Under the pieces are notes generated by a model. It was not told the DNA's origin. It made no database searches and worked only from the letters and a program-made list of their open reading frames with translations. Shown here piece after piece: positions 63,503 to 64,000 of a stretch of 64,000 bases of DNA (positions are counted from its first letter, which is position 1; each line of letters starts with the position of its first letter). The position numbers and the translations under genes were made by a program. The stretch covers positions 1 through 64,000 of the forward strand of contig JAFYJN010000076.1 in the NCBI GenBank assembly GCA_017538105.1. The letters run 5' to 3'. The DNA comes from Prevotella sp. (GTDB lineage Bacteria; Bacteroidota; Bacteroidia; Bacteroidales; Bacteroidaceae).

Positions 63503-64000
63503 GACAGAGAATAAACCTGTTAGCCAATGCTACGTCGGCCACGTGGTCGACATCTATCACCTTGGAAAATGCGAATGCCTTCAAGCGAAGTCCCTTTCGG
63601 AGCAAAGCTCTTTGGAAATTACGCATCCGTTGTTCGCCATGGAGGACACACTCTTCAAGCACCGGCCACACGGCAGGTGTCAGTCCATATATACCAGCTG
63701 ACACATACTTGCAGTTTGCCCCCTCGTCGCGAAAGCCTTTGATGTTCATGTGTTCATCAACGTCGACATAGAGTGGTTTTTCATCATCGATGAAATCAGT
63801 GACCCCCATAAGCGCGTCGCAATTCCCCCCCTCTGAGAGATTTGCGAACATATCCACATAGCATGTGAATTCCTTTTCGGAGAACACCGTATCGACAGTG
63901 GTGAGACAGAACTTCCCATCTCCGATGAGCCCATGCAAACGATAAAGACTGTGCATGGAACTAGGCGTGTTTTCCACCATGAACTGTACGGGCAGTCCTC
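63492..64000 (-). CDS. NTP transferase-like protein (partial, 5' end outside window)
   Basis: The frame stays open to the window edge; an ATG at 63980 is internal (the preceding residues GLPVQF belong to the protein). The visible 169 residues are the C-terminal half of a sugar/inositol-phosphate nucleotidyltransferase-like fold (FCLTTVDTVFS, CDALMGVTDFIDDEKPLYVDVD, YVSAGIYGLTPAVWPVLEE). The N-terminal nucleotide-binding motif is not in the window. With CDP-alcohol transferase and ino1 beside it, an inositol-phosphate cytidylyltransferase is the natural guess. Confidence 0.6.
   Translation of the reverse strand, partial: GLPVQFMVENTPSSMHSLYRLHGLIGDGKFCLTTVDTVFSEKEFTCYVDMFANLSEGGNCDALMGVTDFIDDEKPLYVDVDEHMNIKGFRDEGANCKYVSAGIYGLTPAVWPVLEECVLHGEQRMRNFQRALLRKGLRLKAFAFSKVIDVDHVADVALANRFILCHDA

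Overview
The window looks like a chromosomal segment of a gut or rumen Bacteroidales bacterium, most likely Prevotella or a close relative. Evidence: many promoters with the Bacteroidetes -7 box TAnnTTTG and a TTG/TTTG box about 19-21 bases upstream; two proteins with type IX secretion-style C-termini; Bacteroidetes-type families (HU-like protein with Gly/Asn-rich tail, DUF5686, DUF4143 ATPases, phosphotransferase-RapZ fusion); and core genes nifJ, hppA, putA, groSL, rpsP, sppA, lpxK and thiL. No rRNA, tRNA, CRISPR array, transposase or integrase gene was seen.

Layout. 1-3312: a DnaE-type polymerase that stops after the fingers domain (5' end outside the window), a YgjP-like metallopeptidase and a small unknown protein; they look like accessory cargo and are followed by an 840-base repeat-bearing gap. 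4153-13620: core energy genes (membrane pyrophosphatase hppA, pyruvate:ferredoxin oxidoreductase nifJ) with a His-rich membrane protein, an ATP-grasp-like protein and a DUF4143 ATPase. 13649-21895: accessory zone with a second DUF4143 ATPase between nifJ and a 35-codon nifJ tail remnant, a GC-rich repeat patch, a frameshifted HU-like gene, and a leaderless AAA ATPase paired with a small TOPRIM-like protein (possible defence module). 22054-27483: hypothetical genes, a conspicuous structured RNA, and small membrane, zinc-ribbon and J-domain/RDD proteins. 27684-33801: superoxide dismutase, PutA, GH43 glycosidase. 33829-39472 plus 42190-43077: glycosyltransferases and a flippase for a surface polysaccharide. 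39538-49297: ribosomal protein S16, a secreted M6-type protease, the phosphotransferase-RapZ fusion, groSL, two SGNH esterases. 49435-54198: sppA-lpxK-punA-thiL operon. 54313-56255: secreted protein and LacI-type regulator. 56533-64000: minus-strand operon with a likely inositol-lipid pathway (nucleotidyltransferase, ATP-grasp, CDP-alcohol phosphotransferase, HAD phosphatase, inositol-phosphate synthase) and a DUF5686 outer-membrane protein.

Most promising unexplained structures: the nested-hairpin RNA at 23461-23770; two candidate small RNAs with their own promoter and terminator (44922-45045 minus, 56400-56488 plus); the leaderless AAA/TOPRIM-like pair; 22-bp phased repeats upstream of two genes; and the nifJ duplication scar. 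Function calls rest on family recognition by eye; no database search was run.
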